A stretch of 64,000 nt of DNA from Streptomyces sp. NBC_01446 (GCF_026340095.1 NZ_JAPEPO010000001.1:4122501-4186500); one strand, 5' to 3'. Positions 28,124 to 36,652 are shown, numbered from the stretch's first letter. The notes: a model not told the origin generated them from the sequence alone. Program-made: numbers and translations.

Positions 28124-28164
28124 TCACTCACTCCGTACGAGCCGGCTCACGGGGAGGCTGCCCG

Positions 28165-28209
28165 GGGCGGCCGCTTCGAGCGCGCACCTTCCGGGTGCGC
28201 GGGCCGCCC
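28165..28209 (+). terminator. Nested hairpin terminator
   Basis: Outer arms GGGCGGCC and GGCCGCCC enclose a second stem GCGCACC/GGGTGCGC with a TTCC loop. ACCCAGACTTTT follows directly. It would end the exporter and 74-residue gene transcript. Confidence 0.8.
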
Positions 28210-28279
28210 ACCCAGACTTTTCGATGCCGGGCCCCTCAGGGGAACGGCAGCCGCAGACGGCCGCCCCGACGGCAGGCCG

Positions 28280-29128
28280 TCAGCCCAGCAGACGTTCCAG
28301 GACCATCGCGATGCCGTCATCCGCGTTCGACGTCGTGACCTCGTCCGCGACGGCCTTGAGCTCCGCGTGGGCGTTGGCCATCGCCACGCCGTGCGCCGCC
28401 CAGCCGAACATCGGGATGTCGTTGGGCATGTCGCCGAAAGCGATCGTGTCGGCCGCCTTCGCGCCCAGCCGGCGCGCGGCGAGCGAGAGACCGGTCGCCT
28501 TGGACAGACCGAGAGGCAGCAGCTCGACGATGCCCTCGCCGGCCATCGTGACGCCCACCAGATCACCGGCCACGGCCAGCGCCACGGCGGCCAGCTCGTC
28601 GTCGGTCATGCCGGGGTGCTGCACGTACACCTTGTTCAGCGGTGCTTTCCAGAGCTCGGTGGCATCCGTGAACGGGATGACCGGCAGTGGGCCTTCCTGC
28701 ACCTGGTAGCCGGGCCCCACGATGACCTCGCCCTCGAGGCCGTCACGGCTCGCGGCCAGGGCCAGCGGCCCGGTCTCCGCCTCGATCTTGGAGAGCGCGA
28801 GACCGGCCAGCTGCCGGTCGAGCGTCACCGACGTCAGCAGCCGGTGCTCGCCGGCGTGATAGACCTGCGCGCCCTGCCCGCACACCGCGAGGCCCTCGTA
28901 GCCGAGGTCGTCGAGAATGTGCCGGGTCCAGGGCACGGCCCGCCCGGTCACGATGATGTGGGCGGCGCCCGCCGCGGTGACCGCGGTGAGCGCCTCACGC
29001 GTCCGCTCGGAGACCGTGTCGTCGGGCCGCAGGAGCGTCCCGTCGAGATCGGTCGCGACGAGTTTGTACGGGAACGGGTGATCGAGCGGAGCAGGGCGGC
29101 TCACTTGTTGTTCGGCTCCAGACTGCAT
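28280..29128 (-). CDS. Cof-type HAD-IIB phosphatase (paralogue)
   Basis: A 282-residue HAD phosphatase with motif I VATDLDGTLL, motif II IIVTGRAVPW, motif III SKATGLSLAARRLG and motif IV IAFGDMPNDIPMFGWA. The layout is the same as the protein at 16536-17456. The ATG at 29128 immediately follows the serS TAA stop, so the two genes are cotranscribed. A GTG at 29104 is an alternative start. The conserved company of serS suggests housekeeping metabolite repair, which is inference. Confidence 0.87.
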   Translation of the reverse strand: MQSGAEQQVSRPAPLDHPFPYKLVATDLDGTLLRPDDTVSERTREALTAVTAAGAAHIIVTGRAVPWTRHILDDLGYEGLAVCGQGAQVYHAGEHRLLTSVTLDRQLAGLALSKIEAETGPLALAASRDGLEGEVIVGPGYQVQEGPLPVIPFTDATELWKAPLNKVYVQHPGMTDDELAAVALAVAGDLVGVTMAGEGIVELLPLGLSKATGLSLAARRLGAKAADTIAFGDMPNDIPMFGWAAHGVAMANAHAELKAVADEVTTSNADDGIAMVLERLLG

Positions 29129-30400
29129 TTACTTCGGTTCAAGAGTGGCTCGTCCCCCCAGGTACGGACGCAGCACCTCGGGCACCCTCACGGAGCCGTC
29201 GGCCTGCTGGTGATTCTCCAGGATGGCCACGATGGTGCGCGGCACCGCGCACAGCGTGCCGTTCAGCGTCGACAGCGGCTGCACCTTCTTGCCGTCGCGC
29301 ATCCGGATGGACAGGCGGCGGGCCTGGAAGCCGTCACAGTTCGACGCCGAGGTCAGCTCGCGGTACTTGCCCTGCGTCGGGATCCACGCCTCGCAGTCGA
29401 ACTTGCGCGAGGCCGAGGAACCGAGGTCGCCCGTCGCCACATCGATGACCTGGAAGGGCAGCTCGAGGCCGGTCAGCCACTGCTTCTCCCACTCCAGAAG
29501 CCGCATGTGCTCGGCCTCGGCGTCCTCGGGAGCGACGTACGAGAACATCTCGACCTTGTCGAACTGGTGCACGCGGAAGATGCCCCGGGTGTCCTTGCCG
29601 TACGTGCCGGCCTCGCGGCGGAAGCACGGCGAGAAGCCGGCGTAACGCAGCGGCAGCTTGTCCGCGTCGAGGATCTCGTCCATGTGGTACCCGGCGAGCG
29701 CGACCTCGGAGGTGCCGACCAGGTAGTAGTCGTCCTTCTCCAGGTGGTACACGTTCTCCGCGGCCTGGCCGAGGAAGCCCGTACCCTCCATGGCACGCGG
29801 GCGCACCAGGGCGGGCGTCAGCATCGGGATGAAGCCGGCCTCGGTGGCCTGCGCGATCGCCGCGTTCACCAGGGCGAGCTCGAGGAGCGCGCCGACACCC
29901 GTCAGGTAGTAGAAGCGCGAGCCCGACACCTTGGCGCCGCGCTCGACGTCGATGGCGCCGAGCGCCTCGCCGAGCTCCAGGTGGTCCTTGGGCTCGAAGC
30001 CCTCGGCGCCGAAGTCACGGATCGTGCCGTGCGTCTCGAGGACGACGAAGTCCTCCTCGCCGCCGACCGGGACGTCCGCGTGCACGATGTTGCCCAGCAG
30101 GAGGGCGAGGCGCTGGGTCTCCTCGTCGGCCTCGCGCTGCTCGGCCTCGGCGCTCTTGACGGCGGCGGCGAGCTCGCCGGTCTTCTTCAGGAGCTCCTGC
30201 CTCTCGTCGGCGGAGGCCTTGGGGATCAGCTTGCCGAGCGACTTCTGCTCGGAACGGAGCTCGTCGAAGCGGAGCCCGGACGACCTGCGCCGCTCGTCGG
30301 CGGAGAGCAGGGCGTCGACGAGTGCGACGTCCTCTCCACGGGCGCGCTGGGAGGCGCGAACACGGTCGGGGTCCTCACGGAGCAGGCGAAGGTCAATCAC
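29129..30400 (-). CDS. serS: Seryl-tRNA synthetase
   Basis: SerRS charges tRNA-Ser in the cytoplasm. The 423-residue protein starts MIDLRLLREDPDRVRASQRARG and has the N-terminal coiled-coil arm (about residues 30-105). The class II motifs follow: GFIPMLTPALVRP (motif 1 region), TSEVALAGYH, FRREAGTYGKDTRGIFRVHQFDKVE (motif 2; shown only to identify it) and the motif 3 region NGTLCAVPRTIVAILE. The GTG at 30400 lacks a spaced Shine-Dalgarno sequence but TAGCCT (minus strand, 30412-30407) is six bases upstream, suggesting a leaderless message. Upstream is the DnaA-box region. Confidence 0.98.
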   Translation of the reverse strand: MIDLRLLREDPDRVRASQRARGEDVALVDALLSADERRRSSGLRFDELRSEQKSLGKLIPKASADERQELLKKTGELAAAVKSAEAEQREADEETQRLALLLGNIVHADVPVGGEEDFVVLETHGTIRDFGAEGFEPKDHLELGEALGAIDVERGAKVSGSRFYYLTGVGALLELALVNAAIAQATEAGFIPMLTPALVRPRAMEGTGFLGQAAENVYHLEKDDYYLVGTSEVALAGYHMDEILDADKLPLRYAGFSPCFRREAGTYGKDTRGIFRVHQFDKVEMFSYVAPEDAEAEHMRLLEWEKQWLTGLELPFQVIDVATGDLGSSASRKFDCEAWIPTQGKYRELTSASNCDGFQARRLSIRMRDGKKVQPLSTLNGTLCAVPRTIVAILENHQQADGSVRVPEVLRPYLGGRATLEPK

Positions 30401-30500
30401 CCCTCAAGGCTACCGGTGCGCGGTTCCACCGCACGAACCGATATCCCGTGCGTTACCTTATGCCCGATATGCCGGAATGTGAATTCGGCAATGTAGAGGT

Positions 30501-30530
30501 CAAGCGCGGTGAAGCGCGGTGAAGCGCATG
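30501..30530. repeat. 10-bp tandem repeat, three copies
   Basis: CAAGCGCGGT, GAAGCGCGGT and GAAGCGCATG stand head to tail, differing at one to two bases, about 110 bp upstream of serS and 140 bp from the nearest DnaA box. Confidence 0.8.
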
Positions 30531-30669
30531 GCCGAAATGGATCTTCTCGGGACCGGTCGGACGCGGTGGGCGCCGGTCAATGAAAAGGGCCCCTTTCCCC
30601 GAAATGGGGCAGACGCGGCATGGCCGCTTGACCAAATCCCCTTGTGTGCGGCGGGACTTGAGGGCGGGG

Positions 30670-30981
30670 TTGTCCACAGGAATGTGACTCTCCGAAAAGT
30701 TATCCACAGGCTGTGCGAAAGATCTGTGGACGCCGGAAGAGATCGTTCCGAAAGCCGCATGCGCGGCGAAGGATTCCCGATCCAAACCCATCTCACACGC
30801 ACTTTCGAGTGGAAATGGTTCGCTCTATAGAGTTGATCAAAGGAAAAGAGTGGACGAGGGGTGACGTGTGCTCCTGTGGACGGACTTGGGGGCTGTGGAG
30901 CGATTTGTCGACCATGTAGCGAGATGGTGTCGACTTGTCCCCAGGTCGAGAAGCACGCCTGTGGATAACTTCTGTGGATGG
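30670..30981. promoter_or_regulatory. DnaA-box cluster
   Basis: Three exact boxes: TTGTCCACA (30670-30678), TTATCCACA (30700-30708) and TGTGGATAA (30960-30968, reverse). Degenerate boxes: TTGTCCCCA (30935-30943, one mismatch), TGTGGACGC (30725), TGTGGACGG (30875), TGTGGATGG (30973) and TGTGGAGCG (30894), each with two to three mismatches. Both orientations occur. Such clusters titrate DnaA near the origin; H24, H69 and D78 are described in S. coelicolor. Identity with one of these is not shown here. Confidence 0.82.
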
Positions 30982-31096
30982 CGAAAATCTGCAGGTAGGA
31001 CCGGTTCTCGGAACGTCGAAAACCGGCGCCCGAAGACGCCGGAAAGCCATCAGAACCCGTATGTCCGAAGACGCCGCGACCTGGAACCCGAAGGCG

Positions 31097-32032
31097 TCAG
31101 AAACGGCCGTCCTGGCAGCGTGCGAGCCAGTCGGACGCCGCCATGAAATCGCTGTCGGACGTCCCCGTCCGCGGAGTCCGGACGTCCGCCACAGTGACCC
31201 CGGCCCTCGGGTACGAGCCCAGGAAGCGCACTTGCGGGCAGACCCGCTTGAGCCCCATCAGCGCCTCGCCCACGCGGCGGTCCGAGATGTGGCCCTCCGC
31301 GTCGATGGCGAAGCAGTAGTTCCCGATGCCCTCACCGGTCGGGCGGGACTGCAGCAGCATCAGGTTGACGCTGCGTACCGCGAACTCCTGGAGCAGTTCG
31401 AGCAGCGCGCCCGGGTGGTCGTCTCGCTGCCAGATGACCACGGAGGTCTTGTCCGCACCGGTGGGCGCCGCGGGGCGGGCCGGCTTGCCGACGAGGACGA
31501 ACCGCGTCTGCGCGTTCTCCGCGTCGTGGATCTCGGTGACCAGCGGCACCAGGCCGTAGCGCTCGGCCGCGAACTCGCCCGCGAACGCCGCGTCGTAGCG
31601 ACCCTCCTGCACCAGGCGCGCGCCATCCGCGTTCGACGCCGCGGACTCCCACGTCACGTCCTCGGCGAGATTCGACTTCATCCAGTTGCGGACCTGCGGC
31701 TGGGCCGCCGGGTGGGCCGTCACCGTCTTGATGTCCGACACCTGCGTACCGGGCCGGACCAGCAGCGCGAAGGTGATGGAGAGCAGCACCTCGCGGTAGA
31801 TCATCAGCGGCTCGCCGGCCACCAGTTCGTCGAGCGTGGTCGTGATGCCGCCCTCGACGGAGTTCTCGATCGGCACGAACGCGGCCTCGGCCTCGCCGTT
31901 GCGTACGGCGTCGAGTGCAGCGGGCACGGACACCATCGGGACGAGCTCCCGGGTGGCGGTCTCCGGGAGCGTGCGCAGAGCAACCTCGGTGAAGGTGCCC
32001 TGGGGGCCGAGATACGCGTAGCTGGCTGACAT
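31097..32032 (-). CDS. pheA: Prephenate dehydratase
   Basis: PheA converts prephenate to phenylpyruvate, the committed step to phenylalanine. The 311-residue protein has the PDT domain (YAYLGPQGTFTEVAL, FVPIENSVEGGI, and the TRF motif in AQTRFVLVG). A C-terminal ACT domain (about 205-285; HPGALLELLQEFA, LLQSRPTGEGIGNYCF) is the phenylalanine-binding feedback site. The ATG at 32032 has AGGG at suitable spacing; a GTG nine bases upstream is less likely. It starts 11 bp after the DyP peroxidase stop, so it probably shares transcription with the copper cluster, an unexpected partner. Confidence 0.96.
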   Translation of the reverse strand: MSASYAYLGPQGTFTEVALRTLPETATRELVPMVSVPAALDAVRNGEAEAAFVPIENSVEGGITTTLDELVAGEPLMIYREVLLSITFALLVRPGTQVSDIKTVTAHPAAQPQVRNWMKSNLAEDVTWESAASNADGARLVQEGRYDAAFAGEFAAERYGLVPLVTEIHDAENAQTRFVLVGKPARPAAPTGADKTSVVIWQRDDHPGALLELLQEFAVRSVNLMLLQSRPTGEGIGNYCFAIDAEGHISDRRVGEALMGLKRVCPQVRFLGSYPRAGVTVADVRTPRTGTSDSDFMAASDWLARCQDGRF

Positions 32033-32042
32033 ATTGGTCACC

Positions 32043-33296
32043 CTAATAGGCCTCCAGCAACGCCTGCCCCACGTACTCGCCTTCGCCTGCCCCGCCGGGC
32101 ACCGCGAACAGCCCGCTCGACTCGTGACGGATGAAGTCCGACAGGGCGTCTCCCCGGTCGAGCTTGCGCTGCACCGGGACGAAGCCGCGCAGGGGGTCCG
32201 CCTGCCAGCAGATGAAGAGCAGCCCGGCGTCCGGCACCCCGTCGTGGCCTATGCCGTCGTGGTACGAGAACGGGCGGCGGACCATCGCGGCGCCGCCGTT
32301 CTGGTCGGGCCGGGTGATGCGGGCGTGCGCGTTGATGGGGATGACGAGCTTGCCGTCGGCGCCGGTCTTCTCCAGGTCCGGCTCCGTGGTCTCGGTGCCG
32401 CCTGTCAGGGGCGCGCCGTCGGACTTCTTGCGTCCGATGACGTCGTCCTGCGCCTTCCCCGACAGCTTCTCCCAGTCGTCGAGCAGCATGCGGATGCGTC
32501 GTACGACGGCGTACGAGCCGTCGGCCATCCAGGCGGGGTCGCCCGAAGCGGGGACGAAGATCCGTTTGTCGAAGTCGGCGTCGGCCGGCTTCGGGTTGTT
32601 CGTTCCGTCGATCTGGCCCATGAGGTTGCGGGCGGTCATGGGGTGGGAGGTGGCGCCGGGCGAGCGGTTGAAGCCGTTCATCTGCCAGCGCACCCGGGCC
32701 GCTTCCCCCGCGTCCCGCTGGACCGCGCGCAGGGCGTGGAACGCGACCAGCGCGTCGTTCGCGCCGATCTGCACCCACAGGTCGCCATTGCTGCGGGCCT
32801 TGTCGAGGTGGTCGGAGAAGAAGTCGGGCAGCGGGTCGAGAGCCGTCGGGCGCTGCTTCTCCAGCCCTGTACGGGAGAAGAAGCTGTGGCCGAAGCCGAA
32901 GGTGAGCGTCAGCGAGGAAGGGCCGGCGTCGCGGGCGACGTCGGTGTCGGAGTCGCCGAGCGCCTCGCCGGCCATCAGCCGCCGGGCGGTGGCCGACCAG
33001 CGGCGCATCAGGGCCGCCGCTTCCTTGCGTCCGGCGCCCGGCGCGAGATCGAAGGCGATCAAGTGCCCGCGGGACTGCATCGGGGTCGTGATGCCGGGCT
33101 GATGTTTCCCGTGAAACATCACGCGGTCCGCGCCGAGGGAGGTCAGCGACGCGGCGGCGTCGGGGGAGTTCGACGACGCGGTCGCGTACCCGGCGGCGCC
33201 GCCCACGGCGCCCAGGGCGAGGCCCGTCGCGCCCGCGGTGCCGAGGAGTCGCCTTCGGGAGATGCCGGAGTCGATCCGGTTCTCGGAGTCAGCCAT
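32043..33296 (-). CDS. dtpA: Tat-exported DyP-type haem peroxidase
   Basis: The N-terminus has a twin-arginine signal (SRRRLLGTAGATGLALGAVG). The mature domain has the DyP signature GQIDGTNNP (distal Asp230) and the proximal haem His324 in NAHARITRP. The length of 417 residues fits EfeB/DtpA proteins. DyP peroxidases oxidise substrates with hydrogen peroxide outside the cell. In S. lividans the corresponding protein DtpA takes part in extracellular copper trafficking with Sco and a PCuAC protein, and the same neighbours are present here. It starts nine bases after the copCD stop. A parS-like site (33104-33117) lies in the coding sequence. Confidence 0.95.
   Translation of the reverse strand: MADSENRIDSGISRRRLLGTAGATGLALGAVGGAAGYATASSNSPDAAASLTSLGADRVMFHGKHQPGITTPMQSRGHLIAFDLAPGAGRKEAAALMRRWSATARRLMAGEALGDSDTDVARDAGPSSLTLTFGFGHSFFSRTGLEKQRPTALDPLPDFFSDHLDKARSNGDLWVQIGANDALVAFHALRAVQRDAGEAARVRWQMNGFNRSPGATSHPMTARNLMGQIDGTNNPKPADADFDKRIFVPASGDPAWMADGSYAVVRRIRMLLDDWEKLSGKAQDDVIGRKKSDGAPLTGGTETTEPDLEKTGADGKLVIPINAHARITRPDQNGGAAMVRRPFSYHDGIGHDGVPDAGLLFICWQADPLRGFVPVQRKLDRGDALSDFIRHESSGLFAVPGGAGEGEYVGQALLEAY
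33104..33117. other. parS-like site (one mismatch) within the DyP gene
   Basis: GTTTCCCGTGAAAC differs from the parS consensus at one base and is flanked by a longer dyad (ATGTTTC...GAAACAT). It encodes VMFHGKH in the peroxidase. Some Streptomyces parS sites lie in genes, so weak ParB binding is possible. Confidence 0.45.
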
Positions 33297-33304
33297 GGTG
33301 TGGT

Positions 33305-35332
33305 TCAGCCGATCTTCACGTTCTTGTTGACGGTCACTTGGTCGATGTCGGACGTGCGCACGGTGACCGCGATCTTCCAGTCGCCCGCCCCGGGGATCTG
33401 TACGCCGCTCGCGCTCCAGTGTCCGGTGGCGATGTGGTCGGGAACGACCGGTAGAGGGCCGATCTTCTTCGCGGCGAGGGTGAAGGAGACCTTCACCTCG
33501 GGGATGTCGAACGCCTTGCCGTTGGGGCGCTCCACATAGACGTGCATGTCGTTGCTGCCGGTGCGTCCGGGATCCATATCCAGGAGGAGCGTGCCCTTGC
33601 CGTCCTGGCCGCCCGTGTCGAACGGCAGCTTCAGGGAGAGCGGCCCCGACCGCTGGGAGGACGCCGCGGTGACGGCCTTGGCCGCCTCCTCGGTGCGGCC
33701 CGGCTCGGTGGAGGTGAGCACGGTGGTGACGACGAGCAGGACGACGGCTACACCGGCCTCGGTGAGTACGGAGCGGCGCAGTCCGGAGCGGCCCGGGTCG
33801 GCGTCCCGAATGCGCTTGTCACGGGCGGTGGCGAGCGCTGCGCGCTGCCGGGCGAGCTGGGCGGACCGCTTGTCGTCGACACCGGCACCGGAGCCGGAAC
33901 CCGTATTGGCACCGAGGCCGTCGACACCGGCATCGGAGCCGGAACCCGTATTGGCACCGAGGCCGTCGACACCGGCATCGGAGCCGGAACCCGTATCGCC
34001 CCCGGCGTCCCCCGACGACGACCCCTTCGACGGGCCACCCGTCGGTACCGTCACCGGCTCCTCCGACCGCGTGCGTTCCTCGACCACCGTTGCTGCGGCC
34101 TCCGGGGCGAGCGCCTCCGACAGGCGCCCCGTCCACTTCCGCGAGATCCAGGCGACGCCGACCATGATGGCGACGAGCCCGATCTTGAGCAGCAGCAGTT
34201 GCCCGTAACGGGTGCCGGTGAGCGCCGACCAGGAACCGACCTGACGCCAGGACTGGTAGAGCCCGGTCGCGGCCAGCGTGGAGACCGCGCAGAACGCCAC
34301 CCGGGAGAACCGCCGGACGGCCCTGGCCTCGATCGAGGGCGCCCGGTACAGGGCGACGAGCAGGGTAGTGAGCCCGCCGAGCCAGGCCGCGACCGAGAGC
34401 AGGTGCAGCACGTCGACGGGCATGGCGAGTCCGGCCTGGATGCCGGTGGAGGCGTGTTCGGCCATCGCCCAGGTCGCGGCGAGACCGGCGGCGACGACCG
34501 CGCCGCCGATCGCGAGCCCGAAGGTGAGGTCCTTCTTCTCCTTGGGGTCGGTCCGCTTCTCGTACGCGCCGAAGAGCACGGCGATGAAGAGGGCGGCGGC
34601 GGCCAGCAGCAGGAGCCGTGAGACCAGGGCCGCGCCCGACTTGGTCTGCAGGACCTGCCCGAGAAGGGTGAGGTCGAAGATGTCACCGACCGCGCCGGAC
34701 CCCGTGTAGGAGCCGCGCATCAGGAGCATGGCGAGGGTCGCGCCGGTGAGGGTGATCCAGCCGCCCACCACGACCCGCTGCACGGGGCGGACACCTGCTC
34801 CGCGCGGCCAGCAGGCGAGGACGAAGGCCGCGCCGCCGACGGTGAGGATGAAGCCCGCGTAGGAGAGGTACCGCGCGACGCCGTAGAGCCCGCCGACGAC
34901 GCCACCGCCCGCGGTCTGGTCGGGCAGGGCCGCGGTGGTCTTGGAAGGGGCGCCGATGGAGAAGGTGAACGCCCCGGAGACGGGGTGGCTGTCGGCCGAC
35001 ACGACCTGGTAGGCGACGGTGAACGTGCCGTCGGGCAGCCCGGAGTGGAGGGGGACGCCGTAGGTCGTGCCGCCGAGGTCGGTCGTCTTCCCGGTGTCGA
35101 CGCGCTTCCCGGCCGGGTCCAGAACCCGTACGGAGCCGTCGGACATCGCGACCTCCTCGGAGAAGGTCAGGGACACCCGGGTGGGTGCCTGCTCGACCAC
35201 CGCGCCCTGCTTCGGGTCGCTCCCGGTCAGCGCGGCGTGCGCGGAGACGGGCGCGGCGCCGGCGAGGAGGGCGCCGGTGACGCCGAGGAGCAGCAGCAAC
35301 AGGTGCCGGAAGCGGGGAGCGATGGTCTTCAC
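33305..35332 (-). CDS. CopC-CopD fusion, copper-handling membrane protein
   Basis: The 675-residue protein has a signal peptide ending VSA before a new N-terminal His. It then has a CopC domain (about 32-127) with the second copper site residues in SADSHPVSG. A polytopic CopD domain follows (about 145-400, eight helices, including MAEHASTG and DVLHLLSVAAWLGG). A Gly/Ser/Asp repeat linker (about 440-485), one more helix and a C-terminal beta domain (about 560-675) complete it. CopC/CopD bind Cu(II) outside the membrane and move copper across it. It lies 14 bp after the PCuAC gene. The linker is encoded by a 45-bp DNA repeat. Confidence 0.92.
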   Translation of the reverse strand: MKTIAPRFRHLLLLLLGVTGALLAGAAPVSAHAALTGSDPKQGAVVEQAPTRVSLTFSEEVAMSDGSVRVLDPAGKRVDTGKTTDLGGTTYGVPLHSGLPDGTFTVAYQVVSADSHPVSGAFTFSIGAPSKTTAALPDQTAGGGVVGGLYGVARYLSYAGFILTVGGAAFVLACWPRGAGVRPVQRVVVGGWITLTGATLAMLLMRGSYTGSGAVGDIFDLTLLGQVLQTKSGAALVSRLLLLAAAALFIAVLFGAYEKRTDPKEKKDLTFGLAIGGAVVAAGLAATWAMAEHASTGIQAGLAMPVDVLHLLSVAAWLGGLTTLLVALYRAPSIEARAVRRFSRVAFCAVSTLAATGLYQSWRQVGSWSALTGTRYGQLLLLKIGLVAIMVGVAWISRKWTGRLSEALAPEAAATVVEERTRSEEPVTVPTGGPSKGSSSGDAGGDTGSGSDAGVDGLGANTGSGSDAGVDGLGANTGSGSGAGVDDKRSAQLARQRAALATARDKRIRDADPGRSGLRRSVLTEAGVAVVLLVVTTVLTSTEPGRTEEAAKAVTAASSQRSGPLSLKLPFDTGGQDGKGTLLLDMDPGRTGSNDMHVYVERPNGKAFDIPEVKVSFTLAAKKIGPLPVVPDHIATGHWSASGVQIPGAGDWKIAVTVRTSDIDQVTVNKNVKIG
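33875..34000. repeat. 45-bp in-frame tandem repeat in copCD
   Basis: Two nearly identical 45-bp units (33875-33919 and 33920-33964) and most of a third (33965 onward) encode GSGSDAGVDGLGANT-type repeats in the linker. The unit length is a multiple of three, so copy number can change without a frameshift. Confidence 0.92.
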
Positions 35333-35346
35333 GAACGGTCAGCCCC

Positions 35347-35853
35347 TCAGTGCGACGTGTGCGACGTCATCGACGAGTGCGCCGACTTCGCCGTCGGGTT
35401 GTAGGTGGCGGTCTTCACCGGGAAGGTCACCGTGACGGTGCCGGACTTGGCGAAGTGCAGCTCCACCGACACCTTGTCGCCCTCCTTGGGTGTCTGCTTC
35501 AGGTTTTCGAACATGAGGTGGTTGCCACCGCGTTCGAAGTCGAGCTCGCCGTCGGCCGGGACGGGGAAGGACTTCTGCTCCTTCATCACCCCGCCCTTGG
35601 TGCTGTGGAGGGTGACCTGCTGGGCGATGGCACTGGTCACCGAGGTGAGCGTGTCGGCGCCGCCGCTGTTGTGGACGACGAAGAAGCCGGCCGCCATGTC
35701 GCCGCCCGCGGGCGCCGGGATGAACGCCCCGCCGACCTTCACCGCGGGCTTGCCGGAGGACGCCGAGGCCGACGGGTCGCCGGAGCCGCAGGCCGTGAGG
35801 ACGAGTCCGGCCGCCAGCGCGGTGGCGCCGAGGGCGAGCTGTGTACGCCTCAC
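35347..35853 (-). CDS. PCuAC-type copper chaperone lipoprotein
   Basis: A 168-residue lipoprotein (lipobox LTAC, Cys22) of the PCuAC/DUF461 family, which carries Cu(I) outside the membrane to CuA sites of cytochrome oxidase. The copper motif is present: His83, Met90, then 21 residues to His112-x-Met114 (GNHLMF). The C-terminus ends in a short His/Ser/Met tail (HSSMTSHTSH) that may add a metal site. The GTG at 35853 overlaps the Sco stop by four bases. In S. lividans the orthologue (ECuC) works with Sco and the DyP peroxidase. Confidence 0.93.
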   Translation of the reverse strand: MRRTQLALGATALAAGLVLTACGSGDPSASASSGKPAVKVGGAFIPAPAGGDMAAGFFVVHNSGGADTLTSVTSAIAQQVTLHSTKGGVMKEQKSFPVPADGELDFERGGNHLMFENLKQTPKEGDKVSVELHFAKSGTVTVTFPVKTATYNPTAKSAHSSMTSHTSH

Positions 35854-36548
35854 GGCTGCTCCCCCTTGATGATCTTGGGGAGGTCCTTGGTGTAGTCGTC
35901 GACGGTGGCGTCCTCGCCGTACAGGACGTACCCGGCGTCGGTCTTCGGCGAGAAGGCGATGACCTGCGTGCCGTGCATCGAGACGAGCTTGCCGTTCTTG
36001 TCCTTCTGCGTCGGCTCGATGGAGATGCCGAGGGTGCGGGCGCTGCCCTGGATGGTGGCGAAGTCGCCGGTCAGGCCGATGAAGTCGGGGTCCTGCGCCT
36101 TGAGCCACTTGCCGAGGACGGGCGCGGTGTCGCGGTCCGGGTCGGTGGTGACGAAGACGACCTGGAGCTTGTCCTGCTCGGCCTTGGGCAGCGCCTTCTT
36201 GGCGACGGCGATGTTGCTCATCGTCAGCGGGCACACGTCGGGGCAGTGGGTGTAGCCGAAGTAGATCAGCGTGGGCTTGCCCTTGGTCTGCTCGCGCAGG
36301 TCGAACTTCTTTCCGTGGGTGTCCGTGAGGACGAGGTCCGGCTTCTTGAAGGGCGAGTCGAGGACGGTCGCGGCCTTGTTCGAGCCGGTCTCGGCGGAGA
36401 CCTCGGCGACGGGCTTGTTGCCGTCGTCGCCACTGCCGCAGGCGGAGAGGGTGAGCGACGCCGCGGCGATGAGCCCGGCGGCGAGCAGCGTCTTCTTACG
36501 GAGGGCCTGGCGAGGAGCTGTGTGCGGGGTCTTACGGGGAGAGCGCAT
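35850..36548 (-). CDS. sco: Sco-type copper chaperone (SCO1/SenC/PrrC)
   Basis: A 232-residue lipoprotein (lipobox LSAC, Cys37) with a thioredoxin-like Sco domain. The copper ligands are the CPDVC pair (Cys102, Cys106) and His192 in SMHGTQV. Sco delivers copper to the CuA centre of cytochrome c oxidase and supports copper-dependent morphological development in Streptomyces. The ATG at 36548 lacks a strong ribosome site. It is first in the sco-PCuAC-copCD-dyp-pheA run and is separated from the YcnI-like gene by a very strong hairpin. Confidence 0.95.
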   Translation of the reverse strand: MRSPRKTPHTAPRQALRKKTLLAAGLIAAASLTLSACGSGDDGNKPVAEVSAETGSNKAATVLDSPFKKPDLVLTDTHGKKFDLREQTKGKPTLIYFGYTHCPDVCPLTMSNIAVAKKALPKAEQDKLQVVFVTTDPDRDTAPVLGKWLKAQDPDFIGLTGDFATIQGSARTLGISIEPTQKDKNGKLVSMHGTQVIAFSPKTDAGYVLYGEDATVDDYTKDLPKIIKGEQP

Positions 36549-36580
36549 AGAAAAATGTCCCAGATGTGAGGCGGGCCGCT

Positions 36581-36639
36581 GTGCACCGGGGCCGGCCGGC
36601 GGCCGCGGAGGGCCGCCGCCTGCGCCGGCCCCGGTGCAC
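36581..36639 (-). terminator. Long perfect hairpin between the YcnI-like gene and sco
   Basis: A 16-bp perfect stem starting GTGCACCGGGGCCGGC pairs with 36624-36639, with a further inner stem GGCGGCC/GGCCGCC. On the minus strand it follows the YcnI-like stop by 14 bp. No T-run follows, but stability is very high. It may reduce read-through or protect the upstream message. Confidence 0.8.
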
Positions 36640-36652
36640 ACCCGCGGCTTGT

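Larger units (their letters stand above)
27954..28279. other. Intergenic region with a tiny frame and a terminator
   Basis: About 325 bp between the 74-residue gene and the convergent phosphatase. It holds a 19-codon frame with a good ribosome site (28064) and a strong nested hairpin followed by CTTTT (28165-28209). I see nothing else. Confidence 0.6.
30401..31096. other. Gene-free region upstream of serS with DnaA boxes
   Basis: About 700 bp, AT-richer than its surroundings, with no credible gene. It carries the serS promoter at one end, three 10-bp repeats (30501-30530), the palindrome CTCTATAGAG near 30824, and a cluster of DnaA boxes (30670-30981). Related CCGAAGACGCCG motifs lie close to the pheA stop (31034-31077). 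Confidence 0.8.
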
